Shown here piece after piece: positions 8,567 to 17,371 of a DNA stretch of 64,000 nt. The number at the start of each line of letters is the position of its first letter. The stretch's first letter is position 1. The stretch covers positions 62,001-126,000 of the forward strand of contig NZ_RZYA01000001.1 in assembly GCF_004005495.1 (NCBI RefSeq), written 5' to 3'. The stretch is from Streptomyces antnestii (GTDB lineage: Bacteria > Actinomycetota > Actinomycetes > Streptomycetales > Streptomycetaceae). The notes under the pieces are model-generated. The model made no database searches, had not been told where the DNA came from, and saw only the letters and a list, made by a program, of their open reading frames with translations. The translations under genes and the position numbers were made by a program.

Positions 8567-9561
8567 AGGTCCGCCCACTCGATCAGGGCGAGGCTCGCGG
8601 ACATGCCGCCGCCGAACCCGGCCAGCAGGATCAGCTCGCCGGGGCGGAACCTGTGCTCACGGGCGGCCACGTCCAGAGTGAGGGGAATCGAGGCGGCGCC
8701 CGTGTTGCCGTAGTGCGTCAGCGTGCGGTGCATGGTGGCACGGTGCATTCCCAGGGCGCCGAAGACCTCGTCGAGCATCACGCCGTTGGCCTGGTGGGGG
8801 ATGAAGTGTGCGATGTCGCCCGGCTCGACCCCCGCCTCGTGCAGGAACTCCTTCACCAGCTGCGGAAGTTGCTCGACGACGAAGCGGCGCACCTCGCGCC
8901 CCGACATCGCGAAGTACTGCAGCCCCGCGTCCAGGCCGGAGTGGTCCAGCGGCATCCTGCTGCCGCCCGCCTGCACGGTGATCAGACCTGCGAGATCACC
9001 GAACGTGTGGAGCGCGACATGCCGTACGAGCGTGCCGTGCTCGGCGGGGCCGACCACCATCGCGCCCGCCCCGTCACCGAACAGCACCACTGTCCTGCGA
9101 TCGGTCGGGTCGAGGATCCGTGAGTAGACATCAGCACCGATCACCAGAGCGTAGCCACCCTGCCGCAGCAGGGCGCCGCCCGCCGCGGACAGGGCGAACA
9201 CGGCGCCGGAACACACCGCGTTGACGTCGAACGCGGCCGCTCCGGTCGCCCCGAGGCGATGCTGGACGTACGCCGCCGTGGGCGGCTGCGGCCGGTCCGG
9301 CGTGGAGGTGGCGACCACGATCACGGACAGCTGCTCGGCCGTGACGCCCGCCGACCGCAGCGCGGCTCGCGCCGCGGACGTCGCCAGGTCCGACGTGGCC
9401 TCGCCGGCCCCGGCCCAGCGCCGTTCCCGGATTGCGGTCTTGTGGACGATCCAGGCGTCGTCGACTCCGGCCGGTGTGCCGACCTCGTCGTTGGTGACGA
9501 TCCGGTCCGGCACGTACGCACCCGTGCCGAGGATCCTGATGTCCTTCAGATCATGGTTCAT
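8563..9561 (-). CDS. NphT7-like acetoacetyl-CoA synthase (KAS III family)
   Basis: This 332-aa ketosynthase III homologue has the triad C117 (NAVCSGAV), H256 (IPHQANGV) and N286 (HYGNTGAA). It is the last gene of the mevalonate block, directly after HMG-CoA synthase (25-bp gap). In Streptomyces sp. CL190 the gene at this place, nphT7, condenses acetyl-CoA with malonyl-CoA to acetoacetyl-CoA, making the first step irreversible. The length, triad spacing and position all agree with that role. A fatty-acid FabH function is less likely in this context. Confidence 0.88.
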   Translation of the reverse strand: MNHDLKDIRILGTGAYVPDRIVTNDEVGTPAGVDDAWIVHKTAIRERRWAGAGEATSDLATSAARAALRSAGVTAEQLSVIVVATSTPDRPQPPTAAYVQHRLGATGAAAFDVNAVCSGAVFALSAAGGALLRQGGYALVIGADVYSRILDPTDRRTVVLFGDGAGAMVVGPAEHGTLVRHVALHTFGDLAGLITVQAGGSRMPLDHSGLDAGLQYFAMSGREVRRFVVEQLPQLVKEFLHEAGVEPGDIAHFIPHQANGVMLDEVFGALGMHRATMHRTLTHYGNTGAASIPLTLDVAAREHRFRPGELILLAGFGGGMSASLALIEWADL

Positions 9562-9586
9562 GCGTGTGTCCCGAGGGCCGGTCCGG

Positions 9587-10756
9587 TCAGCACGCCTGGT
9601 AGAGGCGCTTGTGGCCGCTGATACCGGACAGCCGGAACAGTCCCGTGGTCTGCCGCGGGGTGGCGTGGTCGCCGCCGTCGTCGGGGAGGGCCCACTCGTG
9701 CAGCTCGCGGTAGCCGGCGTAGTCGATCGGCCGCCGTCGGGAGACCGCCTCGATGTTCGCCTCGGTCCGCAGCCGGTCCTGGTATCCGGCGACGACGGTC
9801 CCACCGAAGAACTCGGCGACGCTGCCGGAACCGTAGCTGAGGAATCCGATGCGCCGGCCGGTCAGGTCGTCGGCCTGGTCGAGGAGCGCGGCGAGGCCCA
9901 GGTAGACGGAGGCGGTGTAGCTGTTCCCGATCGCCCTGTTGTAGGCGGTGGTCCGGCCGACGGCACGCGTGACGTCGTCGCCCTGGGTGTCGTGGCCGCA
10001 GTAGTTCAGCAGGTGCCGGTGGGCCTTGTGAGCCATCTTGGTGAACGGCTGGTGGTAGCAGAACGCGGCGAACTGCTCCAGGGCGTGGCCGTCCTGCTCC
10101 GAGTAGTCCTTCCAGGCCCCCTCCGCCGCCTGGAGGTAGGCGTCGATGGACTCCTTGCCGTCGACCAGAGCCGTGGTGCGGTAGTTCGGCCGCCAGAAGT
10201 CCATGACGTCGGCGGTGAACAGGCCCGACGGATCCTCGATACGCACAAGACCCGGATCGGCGCTGACGAGCATGGCGACCGCGGCGGCGCCCTGCGTCGC
10301 CTCACCGGGGCTGTCCAGGTCGTACTTGGAGACGTCACTGGCGATGACGAGAACCTGCTGGGCGGGGTCACGCTGCACCAGGCCGATGGCGAACTGCAGG
10401 CCGGCCGTCGCCCCGTAACAGGCCTGCTTCAGCTCCACGACGCGGGTGGCCGACGGCAGTCCGAGCAGGGAGTGGACATAGACACCGGCCGACTTCGCCT
10501 GGTCGATCGACGATTCGGTCGCGAGTACGACCGTGCGGATCCGTTCGCTGCCGTGCCGGGCGACGACCGGCGCGGCAGCCGTCGCGGCCAGGGTCACGAT
10601 GTCCTCGTCGGCGGCCGGGATACTCATCGACTCCTGGCCGATGCCCACGTGATACTTGCCGATCTCGGTTCCGTTGTGTGCGGCGAGGATGGTGTGCGGC
10701 AGCGCGAACTCGCCGGTGGCGAACGACAGATCGTGGATACCTATGGGGAGGGGCAT
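9587..10756 (-). CDS. mvaS: hydroxymethylglutaryl-CoA synthase
   Basis: The 389-aa enzyme condenses acetyl-CoA with acetoacetyl-CoA to HMG-CoA. The nucleophile is C113 in ELKQACYGATAGL, the catalytic Glu is in LATESSIDQ (about 81), and the His lies in the YHQPFTKMAH segment. The length is typical of bacterial enzymes. The ATG begins 3 bp after the HMG-CoA reductase stop, indicating tight cotranscription. Confidence 0.95.
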   Translation of the reverse strand: MPLPIGIHDLSFATGEFALPHTILAAHNGTEIGKYHVGIGQESMSIPAADEDIVTLAATAAAPVVARHGSERIRTVVLATESSIDQAKSAGVYVHSLLGLPSATRVVELKQACYGATAGLQFAIGLVQRDPAQQVLVIASDVSKYDLDSPGEATQGAAAVAMLVSADPGLVRIEDPSGLFTADVMDFWRPNYRTTALVDGKESIDAYLQAAEGAWKDYSEQDGHALEQFAAFCYHQPFTKMAHKAHRHLLNYCGHDTQGDDVTRAVGRTTAYNRAIGNSYTASVYLGLAALLDQADDLTGRRIGFLSYGSGSVAEFFGGTVVAGYQDRLRTEANIEAVSRRRPIDYAGYRELHEWALPDDGGDHATPRQTTGLFRLSGISGHKRLYQAC

Positions 10757-10759
10757 GCT

Positions 10760-11821
10760 CTAGACACCAGCCTTCGCGGTCTTGTGGTCTCGTTCCAGTT
10801 GGACATGCGCACGCATCAGTTCGCCGGGGTTGGTCTGTGCCGCGAGCAGCGACAGCTCCCCGCAGAGCACCGTGGCCGCCGCGATGACGGCGAGCCGGCG
10901 GGCGTTCTCGCCGGGCTCGCGGTCCGCCCGGCAGCCGAGCCGGTTCAGGTTGGTCTCCACGAAGCCCAGGCCCTTGCCGTTGCCGACCGTGCCGACGATG
11001 AGATTCGGCAGCGTGCAGGCGAAGTACAGGTCGCCGTCGCGGTCCTCGGCCGTGACGACGCCCTGGGAGCCCTCGACGATGTTCGCCGCGTCCTGGCCGG
11101 TCGCCAGATAGAACGCGAGCAGCATGTTCGCGTAGTGGGCGTTCGCCGAACGAATGCCGCCGGCGAGAAGGGTCCCGAGCAGGTTCTTACGGAGGTTCAG
11201 CTCGGCGATCTTCGCGGCGCTGGTGTGCAGGACGTCGGTCACCACGTCACGCGGCACGAGCAGCTCGGTGACGACGTTCTTGCCGCGGCCCAGGATGCCG
11301 TTGATGGCGGTGGCCTTCTTGTCCGTGCAGTAGTTCCCGGAGATCGACCCGTAGGAGATGCCGGGAACCGTTTCCAGCAGGTGCTTGAGGAGCACGTCGG
11401 AAGCCAGCGTCGCCATGTTGTGCCCGGAGGCGTCACCCGTGCTGAACTCGAACCGGATGAACAGCAGGTTTCCGGTGATCTCGTGCCGGATGCCGATGAG
11501 TTGGGCGAACCGGCTGCAGCCGCGTACCAGCTCGCGCAGCTCGTCGATGCGGGCCTCGATGGTCCGTGCCGCGGTGAGTGCGGTCAGCGCGTCGGTCGCC
11601 TCGACGAGCACGGAGCGGGTCATGCGCTCGTCGACGAGCGTGGCGACGATGCCCTTCTCTGCCAGCCGGGACACCTTCGCGCCGCGGCCGACCGAGGGCC
11701 AGAGCGGAGACTCGTACGTGGCCAGCGGTACCTGGGTTTCGGTGGTGGCGACGTTCCCCGAGATGCGGACGGGCCCCACCCACCTCATCGGTATGCCGGC
11801 GGTGGCGTGTGCTTCGGTCAT
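10760..11821 (-). CDS. mvaA: hydroxymethylglutaryl-CoA reductase
   Basis: The 353-aa enzyme reduces HMG-CoA to mevalonate. Characteristic segments are SGHNMATLASDVLLKHLLE, the catalytic-Lys region CTDKKATAINGILGRGK and the nucleotide-binding PNLIVGTVGNGKGLG. It lacks the N-terminal membrane domain, as in other actinobacterial enzymes of about 353 aa. The ATG at 11821 overlaps the IPP isomerase stop by 4 bp (ATGA), so the upstream open frame is not coding. Confidence 0.95.
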   Translation of the reverse strand: MTEAHATAGIPMRWVGPVRISGNVATTETQVPLATYESPLWPSVGRGAKVSRLAEKGIVATLVDERMTRSVLVEATDALTALTAARTIEARIDELRELVRGCSRFAQLIGIRHEITGNLLFIRFEFSTGDASGHNMATLASDVLLKHLLETVPGISYGSISGNYCTDKKATAINGILGRGKNVVTELLVPRDVVTDVLHTSAAKIAELNLRKNLLGTLLAGGIRSANAHYANMLLAFYLATGQDAANIVEGSQGVVTAEDRDGDLYFACTLPNLIVGTVGNGKGLGFVETNLNRLGCRADREPGENARRLAVIAAATVLCGELSLLAAQTNPGELMRAHVQLERDHKTAKAGV

Positions 11822-12912
11822 CGTGTGCTTCCTGTCATCTCGGAACGACTGTCGGCGGAGCTGCTGCGTCGGGCGAACCGCCGGACGTCTATGCCCCGGT
11901 CCGTGCAGAAGGACCGGAGCTCGCCGTGGATCAGCACGTCGCAGCGGGTGAGGTCGGCGGGGGTCCGAGCGCCGAGCATGGTCTGCAGCGCGGCGAGTTG
12001 GTCCAGCCAGGTGGAGATCTGGGTGATCAGATCGGGCACGCCACCGTCGATCAGCGTGCGCAGGAAGACGCCCGAGGAGCCCACGGCAACGGCGCCGAGC
12101 GCGAGGGCGCGGGCGGCGTCGAGCGGGTTGCGGATCCCGCCGGAGGCCAGCAGAGGGAGGCCGGCATCCCGGGCGTCCAGCAGACAGGCCGGGGTGGACT
12201 GCCCCCAGTCGTGCAGGAAGGCGTAGTCGCCCAGGGCGCGCCGGCTGTTCTCGATACGGGCGAAGTCGGTGCCGCCGCGGCCGCTGACGTCGGCGACCCG
12301 CACCCCCAGATCCGGCAGCGCCAGGAGGGTCTGCCTGCTGAGCCCGTTGCCGACCTCCTTGACGATCACGGGGACGTCGACGGCCGCCGTGATCCTCGCG
12401 ATCTGGGCCGGCCACGACCCGAACGACCGGTCGCCTTCCGGCATGGGCGTCTCCTGCGCCGTGTTCAGGTGGATCTGCAGGGCGTTCGCCTCGAGCAGGT
12501 CGACGGCACGGCGGGCATTGTCGACGGACGCGGTCGCGTTGACGTTCGCCATCACGAAACCGTCGGGGTTCTCGGCGCGCAGCACGCGGAAGGTGTCGGC
12601 GCAGGAGGGGTCCCTGAAGTAGGCGTGCATGGACCCGGACGCGATGGCGGTGCCTGTCTCCCGGGCGGCGACGGCCAGGTCCCGGTTGATGGCGCCGGTC
12701 TTGGCGCTGCCGCCCGTCATCGCGTTGATGTACAGCGGTACCTGCCAGGAGATGCCGGCGAACGTCGTGGCCAGGCGGACGTCCGGCCGGTCGATTCCGG
12801 CGAGGGCGTGGTGGACGAACGAGACGTCGTCGAACTGGTTGCGTCCGCCGTGCGCGCGCTGCTGCTCCGCAGCGAGCCGGACATGGTCGTCCTTGCGCTG
12901 GGCGCTGCTCAT
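11818..12912 (-). CDS. fni: type 2 isopentenyl-diphosphate isomerase (FMN)
   Basis: The 364-aa flavoenzyme interconverts IPP and DMAPP. Visible motifs are MTGGSAKTGAINRDLA (FMN and substrate binding), HLNTAQE with the catalytic Gln and metal-binding Glu, SGRGGTDF, and the phosphate-binding SGGIRNPLDAARALALGA of the TIM barrel. The ATG at 12912 overlaps the phosphomevalonate kinase stop (ATGA). It supplies the allylic primer for the polyprenyl synthase of the same operon. Confidence 0.95.
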   Translation of the reverse strand: MSSAQRKDDHVRLAAEQQRAHGGRNQFDDVSFVHHALAGIDRPDVRLATTFAGISWQVPLYINAMTGGSAKTGAINRDLAVAARETGTAIASGSMHAYFRDPSCADTFRVLRAENPDGFVMANVNATASVDNARRAVDLLEANALQIHLNTAQETPMPEGDRSFGSWPAQIARITAAVDVPVIVKEVGNGLSRQTLLALPDLGVRVADVSGRGGTDFARIENSRRALGDYAFLHDWGQSTPACLLDARDAGLPLLASGGIRNPLDAARALALGAVAVGSSGVFLRTLIDGGVPDLITQISTWLDQLAALQTMLGARTPADLTRCDVLIHGELRSFCTDRGIDVRRFARRSSSADSRSEMTGSTR

Positions 12913-14003
12913 TCCTCGACTCCTTCCATGGCGGGGGACACCGGTAGCGGCAGCACCCCGGCCGCCGCCCATCGGCGGCGTAACTGTGAGCGGTCGTACA
13001 GGGCTTCGGCGTCCAGCAGGGCGATGCCGCAGTCGCCGCCCCCGGCCCCCGAGGGCTTGGCGGCGCCTCCGGCGTGTTCGGCGATGGCGCAGAGAGCCGT
13101 CAGTTCAGGGGTGAAGATGCCGAGGCGGACCTCGTCGTCGAGGCGGACCAGCTCTTCACGGGCCCGCCGGACCTGCCGCAGCAGGCCCTCGGTATCGCCG
13201 TCCTCCAGCGCGGTGACCGCGGCGTGCACGAGCTCGCCGGTCGCCCCGACGAATGTCCGGTGCGCGGAGCTGCCCCACCAGGTGCGCCGCTGCAGGTCTG
13301 TCACGAGGGACGTGGTGGACACGGGGTTGCCGGTCCAGCCGACCTCGAGGCGAAGGTTTCGGGGCGGCGGCAGCCGTCGTACGGAGAGGCCCGGCCACTG
13401 CGCCCGGAGTGCCTCGTCCACTCCCTTACGGCGGGCCAGGTCCAGCACGGCGTCCCGGTCGGGCGCCCGGTAGGCGATCCAGCCGCCCCAGGTGCTGGTG
13501 GCGATGTCTCCACCGGATCCCTTGGGGTCGATGCGGGCGGCGGCGAGCAGCGCAAGGCGGAAGCGCTCTTCGACCGTGAGCTCCAGTCCGCAGTGGGCCG
13601 CGACGGCGGTGACCGTCGCGACGGTCACCGCGCCGCTGGAGCCCAGGCCGAACTTCCGGCCGTCCTCGTGCAGCGTGCTGCTGATCGACACGGCCAACGG
13701 CGGGACGGACCGGCCGCGTTCGGCCAGGAGGCGGACGACGGTCTCGACCGCCGCCACCACATGAGGTGAGCCCGCAGCGCCTGTCAGCCGCCCGTCCCGC
13801 CACGAGTGGTGCACCGGGCCGGCTCCGACGTCGGAGGAGACGACGACACCGGGTAAGGCGCCGTCGGACACGGTGACCGTGATGTACCGGTCGACTGCCA
13901 CCAGGATCGCCTGGTTGCCCGGTTCCACCACCGCGTACTCACCCGCGACGAAAAGCTTGCCCGGAGCACGCCGGGTCACCGTGCGCGGGCCGGTCACCGG
14001 CAT
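12909..14003 (-). CDS. mvaK2: phosphomevalonate kinase
   Basis: This 364-aa GHMP kinase phosphorylates 5-phosphomevalonate. Motifs are APGKLFVAGEYAVVEPG near the N-terminus, the phosphate-binding GLGSSGAVTVATV and the C-terminal GAGGGDCGIALLD. The ATG at 14003 overlaps the decarboxylase gene by 10 bp; the longer frame upstream is the shadow of that gene. The order mevalonate kinase, decarboxylase, phosphomevalonate kinase, isomerase matches known Streptomyces mevalonate clusters. Confidence 0.94.
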   Translation of the reverse strand: MPVTGPRTVTRRAPGKLFVAGEYAVVEPGNQAILVAVDRYITVTVSDGALPGVVVSSDVGAGPVHHSWRDGRLTGAAGSPHVVAAVETVVRLLAERGRSVPPLAVSISSTLHEDGRKFGLGSSGAVTVATVTAVAAHCGLELTVEERFRLALLAAARIDPKGSGGDIATSTWGGWIAYRAPDRDAVLDLARRKGVDEALRAQWPGLSVRRLPPPRNLRLEVGWTGNPVSTTSLVTDLQRRTWWGSSAHRTFVGATGELVHAAVTALEDGDTEGLLRQVRRAREELVRLDDEVRLGIFTPELTALCAIAEHAGGAAKPSGAGGGDCGIALLDAEALYDRSQLRRRWAAAGVLPLPVSPAMEGVEE

Positions 14004-15040
14004 TCCCCCGCCACCAGACGGGCTCCCCGCCCCGGACCGGCGATGTGCACCGATCCGACCGGCGCAACGGCGCGCAGGGCTTCCGCGACCCGCTCGGCGT
14101 CCGGACGTGGGCAGAGCACCTTCACATTGGGACCGGCATCCATCGTCGCGTAGGCCGGCACGCCCTCCCGCCGCAACTGCAGAACGCTGTCGAGGACGCC
14201 GAGCGACGCCGGTGACAGGTACCGCACGGCGGGGCGTGCGGCCAGCATGGTGGCGTGCATGCCGAGGGCGTTGCGCTCCGCGATCTCGCCCACCGCCGGC
14301 AGGTCGCCGCGGCCGAGCGCGGCTCGCATGTCCGTCAAGTCGGCCCGGCTGGACACCGCCCACGGCTCGTACAGCGGTGAGGTGTCCATCGTGCGCCGCA
14401 TGGCCTCCCGGCTGGACACCTCCTTGGGGGCCGAGCTGACCACCGCGACCACCAGTGCCGGGTCCAGGTCCACGGCCGGCACCGGTTCGGCGTACGAGCT
14501 GAGATCGGCCTCCTCGGGGGTGCCGCCGGTGTGGCCGGCGTGCCATACGGCGAAGCCGTCGAAGATCGACCGGGAGGCCGACCCGGAGCCGCGCCGGGCC
14601 AGCCGGGACAGGCCCCGTGCGTCGAGACCGAGCCCGTACGCCGCGGCGGCAGCGACGGCGAGGGCGGCGAAACCGCTGGCCGAAGAGGCCAGGCCGGCCC
14701 CGGTGGGGACGGTGTTCTCCGTGTCGACGCGGGCCCGTTCGCCGCGCCCCGACCGCTCCCGCACCAGCTGGAGGAAGGCGGTGATGCGCCGCTCGGCGTC
14801 TCCCGTCGCGGGCTCGCCGTTGAACGTCACCCTGTCCTGCCCGGCGCCGGGCGCGAGCCGGACACGGGTGGTCGTCGGGAAGATGTCCAGAGTCATCGAC
14901 AGGCTGTCGGTACGGGGCAGGAACAGGCGCTCGTCCTTCTTGCCCCAGTACTTGATCAGCGCGATATTCGGCTGGGCGACGGCTGTCGCGATGTCCGTCC
15001 GCTGCGCGGACAGCAGGGCGGACGGCTGTTCAGCGCTCAT
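13994..15040 (-). CDS. mvaD: diphosphomevalonate decarboxylase
   Basis: The 348-aa enzyme converts 5-diphosphomevalonate to IPP with ATP. The signature NIALIKYWGKKDERL lies near residues 25-40. The GHMP motif is PTGAGLASSASGFAALA, and MDAGPNVKVLC is near the C-terminus. The ATG at 15040 overlaps the end of the mevalonate kinase gene by 11 bp. Motifs and length are complete, so it should be active. Confidence 0.95.
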   Translation of the reverse strand: MSAEQPSALLSAQRTDIATAVAQPNIALIKYWGKKDERLFLPRTDSLSMTLDIFPTTTRVRLAPGAGQDRVTFNGEPATGDAERRITAFLQLVRERSGRGERARVDTENTVPTGAGLASSASGFAALAVAAAAAYGLGLDARGLSRLARRGSGSASRSIFDGFAVWHAGHTGGTPEEADLSSYAEPVPAVDLDPALVVAVVSSAPKEVSSREAMRRTMDTSPLYEPWAVSSRADLTDMRAALGRGDLPAVGEIAERNALGMHATMLAARPAVRYLSPASLGVLDSVLQLRREGVPAYATMDAGPNVKVLCPRPDAERVAEALRAVAPVGSVHIAGPGRGARLVAGECR

Positions 15041-16034
15041 GAGTGGGCCTCCTCAGTGGCACGGCCCACGTCTGGACGGCACCGGCGGCGCGCAGCCGCC
15101 GGGCCACTTCCCCGGCCCGCTCCGGACGGGACATCGCCAGCACACAACCGCCCAGACCACCACCGGTGATCTTGGCGCCCAGGCTGCCGGCCTGCAGCGC
15201 GGCATCCACCAGCGCGTCGATCCGGCCGGTGCTCAGACCCGCCCCGCGCAGCAGGTCGTGATACTCGGTCAGGCACGCTCCGAATTCCTCGGGTTCGCCC
15301 TCGGCGAGCGACGCCTTGGCATCGTCGACGAGTCGCGAGGCACGGCGCATGAATCGGTCCTCCGTTCCGGGCGCGGCCCGGAATCCGGCACGGAGCAGAT
15401 CGATCGCCTCCTTGGTACTCCCTGCGGTTCCGCTGTCCGCGATGACGAACAGTCCGTCGCAGCCGATGTCCAGCGTTTGTGCCCTGCCCGCCTGGAAGAG
15501 GAGCGGGGCAGCGGCACCGACGGCCATGGCGTCGACGCCGCTGGCCCGGCCGTGCGTCAGGTTCTCGGCCTCCTGCACCAGGTCGAACACCTCGTCCTCG
15601 GCCGGCTTCCGGCCGAAGAGGCCGGCCAGGGCGAGGATGATCGCCCGCGCGTTCGCGGCGCTGGAGCCGAGCCCGCGGCCGGGCGGGATGGCCCCGTCGA
15701 GGCTGACGTCGAGGTGCGGTCCGCCCGTCACTCCCAGGTGCGCCTTGAACGCGGCTGTCAGACGTCGCAGACCGTCAAAGGCCTGTTCGGTGACCGCGCG
15801 GGAAGCCGACCCGGTCATGGTGAAGGTCAGATCACTCGGGTTTTCGGCGGCGTGGCCGGACCATGCCGCGCTTGCGGTGGCCGTGAGCTGCGGAATGGGC
15901 AACGCGAGCGCCGGGGTTCCGTACACGACCGCGTGTTCTCCCAGCAGGATGGCCTTGGCATGGGCGCGACCGGTACTGACGGCGCCGGCCCGGTGAGCCT
16001 TGGAGCCGTCCTCCACCGAGGTCGGAAGGGTCAA
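15030..16034 (-). CDS. mvaK1: mevalonate kinase
   Basis: The 334-aa GHMP kinase has AKAILLGEHAVVYG, PPGRGLGSSAANARAI and KITGGGLGGCVLAM. The frame stays open upstream through a DNA repeat array, where an ATG at 16145 would add an implausible WIPGLLDSW-type repeat peptide. I chose TTG 16034 because GGGGAG lies 9 bases before it and the length then fits the family (about 345 aa in Streptomyces CL190). GTG 16010 is possible but lacks a ribosome binding site. It opens the tightly overlapping mevalonate sub-block. Confidence 0.88.
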   Translation of the reverse strand: MTLPTSVEDGSKAHRAGAVSTGRAHAKAILLGEHAVVYGTPALALPIPQLTATASAAWSGHAAENPSDLTFTMTGSASRAVTEQAFDGLRRLTAAFKAHLGVTGGPHLDVSLDGAIPPGRGLGSSAANARAIILALAGLFGRKPAEDEVFDLVQEAENLTHGRASGVDAMAVGAAAPLLFQAGRAQTLDIGCDGLFVIADSGTAGSTKEAIDLLRAGFRAAPGTEDRFMRRASRLVDDAKASLAEGEPEEFGACLTEYHDLLRGAGLSTGRIDALVDAALQAGSLGAKITGGGLGGCVLAMSRPERAGEVARRLRAAGAVQTWAVPLRRPTHER

Positions 16035-16081
16035 CGCACTCAGCTCCCCGTGTCGTTGCTGCGGTGAGATCGCATCGTCAG

Positions 16082-16185
16082 GAATCCAGAAGTCCACGAA
16101 TCCAGAAGTCCAGGAATCCAGAAGTCCAGGAATCCAGAAGTCCACGAACCCAGGAGTTCATGAATCAAGGAGTCCAGGAGTCCAG
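16082..16185. repeat. 13-copy octamer tandem array inside the operon
   Basis: Read on the minus (transcribed) strand, the 104 bp are 13 consecutive 8-mers of consensus CTGGAYTY, alternating mainly CTGGACTT and CTGGATTC, with the operon-proximal units more diverged. It occupies most of the 174-bp gap between the polyprenyl synthase stop and the mevalonate kinase start. The period of 8 is not a multiple of 3, and no coding role is apparent. Confidence 0.9.
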
Positions 16186-16208
16186 GAACTTTCGAGGCGG
16201 AGCGTTCT

Positions 16209-17273
16209 TCAGTGGTTCCTGAACGCGACATATTCGGCGATCGCCAGCAGCGGCCGGCGTTGCACCTCGCTGAGGCCCAGAGCCTCCAGCTGCGCCGCCG
16301 CTTCCTTCTTGTGCCGGTCGATCTCGGCTTCCGTCCACGCGCGTCCGCCGGCCGACTCGATCAGCTTGGCGGCGCGGTCGGCCGTGTCGTCGGTCAGCGG
16401 CTCTTCGCCGCGGTAGATCGCGGCGAGCTCCTCGGCGGCTGCGCCGGTGCCGTTCATCGCCGCGACCACCGGGATGCTCTTCTTCCGGTTCCGCAGATCG
16501 GAACCGGCCGGCTTGCCGGTGGCCGCGGGGTCGCCCCAGATGCCCAGGAGGTCATCCACGAGCTGGAACGCCATCCCCAGATGCCATCCGAACCTGGCCA
16601 GGCGCTTACGGGCCTCGGCCCCGCCCCCGGACAGTCCCGCACCCAACTCGCAGGCGCAGCTCAGCAGTGCGGCGGTCTTCGCCTCGGAGACGGCCAGCGC
16701 CTCCTTCAGAGAGATGGTCGTGCGGCGCTCGAACGCGACGTCCGCCATCTGCCCTTCGGCGAGGGTCGCGATCGTCTCGGTGAGCAGCTTGGTGGCCCAG
16801 ATCCGGTGCTCTGAGTCGTTCTGCAGCACCGCGCAGGCACGCGCAAGCAGTACGTCGCCGGCGAGAATCGCGGCCGGCACACCCGATGTGGCCCAGACGG
16901 TGGGGCGTCCCCTGCGTTCGAGATCACCGTCCATGACGTCGTCGTGGAGCAGCGAGAAGTTGTGCACCAACTCGACCGCGACGGCGCCACGCACGGCCCG
17001 CTGGACCTCGCCTCCGCAGGCCTCCGCAGCGAGGACGGTCAGGGCCGCGCGAACCATCTTGCCGCAGCCCTGGTCCGTCGGCTGCCCTGCCAGGTCCAGC
17101 CAGCCGAAGTGGTAACCGACGATCGGGCGTATTCGGCTGCTCAGCGTGTCTATGGTCGCGCGCAGTGCAGGCGTGACGATCTGGGCTGCCCGTAAGGTGT
17201 GGCTGCGGCCTGCGTCGGCTGCGCTCTCCAGCGTTTCGGCGATATCCGTGTACAAGAAAGTGCCCCTTGCCAT
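16209..17273 (-). CDS. polyprenyl diphosphate synthase, probably GGPP synthase
   Basis: This 354-aa all-alpha prenyltransferase elongates DMAPP/FPP with IPP. The first Asp-rich motif is DDVMDGD (around residue 110) and the second is DDLLGIWGD (around 240). GGPP as product is inferred from the diterpene cyclases in the operon. The residue five before the first Asp is Phe (NFSLLHDDVMD), an aromatic position that limits chain length in some FPP synthases, so product length should be treated as open. The ATG at 17273 has only a weak ribosome binding site. It lies 98 bp after the ferredoxin gene. Confidence 0.9.
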   Translation of the reverse strand: MARGTFLYTDIAETLESAADAGRSHTLRAAQIVTPALRATIDTLSSRIRPIVGYHFGWLDLAGQPTDQGCGKMVRAALTVLAAEACGGEVQRAVRGAVAVELVHNFSLLHDDVMDGDLERRGRPTVWATSGVPAAILAGDVLLARACAVLQNDSEHRIWATKLLTETIATLAEGQMADVAFERRTTISLKEALAVSEAKTAALLSCACELGAGLSGGGAEARKRLARFGWHLGMAFQLVDDLLGIWGDPAATGKPAGSDLRNRKKSIPVVAAMNGTGAAAEELAAIYRGEEPLTDDTADRAAKLIESAGGRAWTEAEIDRHKKEAAAQLEALGLSEVQRRPLLAIAEYVAFRNH

Positions 17274-17371
17274 GAGATGGACAGGACGATGCGGCGAAGA
17301 TCCGCGGGCGTAACGGTGTCCCCTGGATTCGGTGCGGCCGGCCCGGTGTCGAGCCCGGGCCGGCCGACTCG

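Noticed and set aside
9221..12226. 1001-codon plus-strand open frame
   Set aside because: It is antisense to the HMG-CoA synthase, reductase and isomerase genes, which have clear motifs; long antisense frames are normal at this GC content.
16082..16185. CRISPR-like array
   Set aside because: The units are contiguous 8-mers without unique spacers, so this is a simple tandem repeat; the same applies to 62370-62424.
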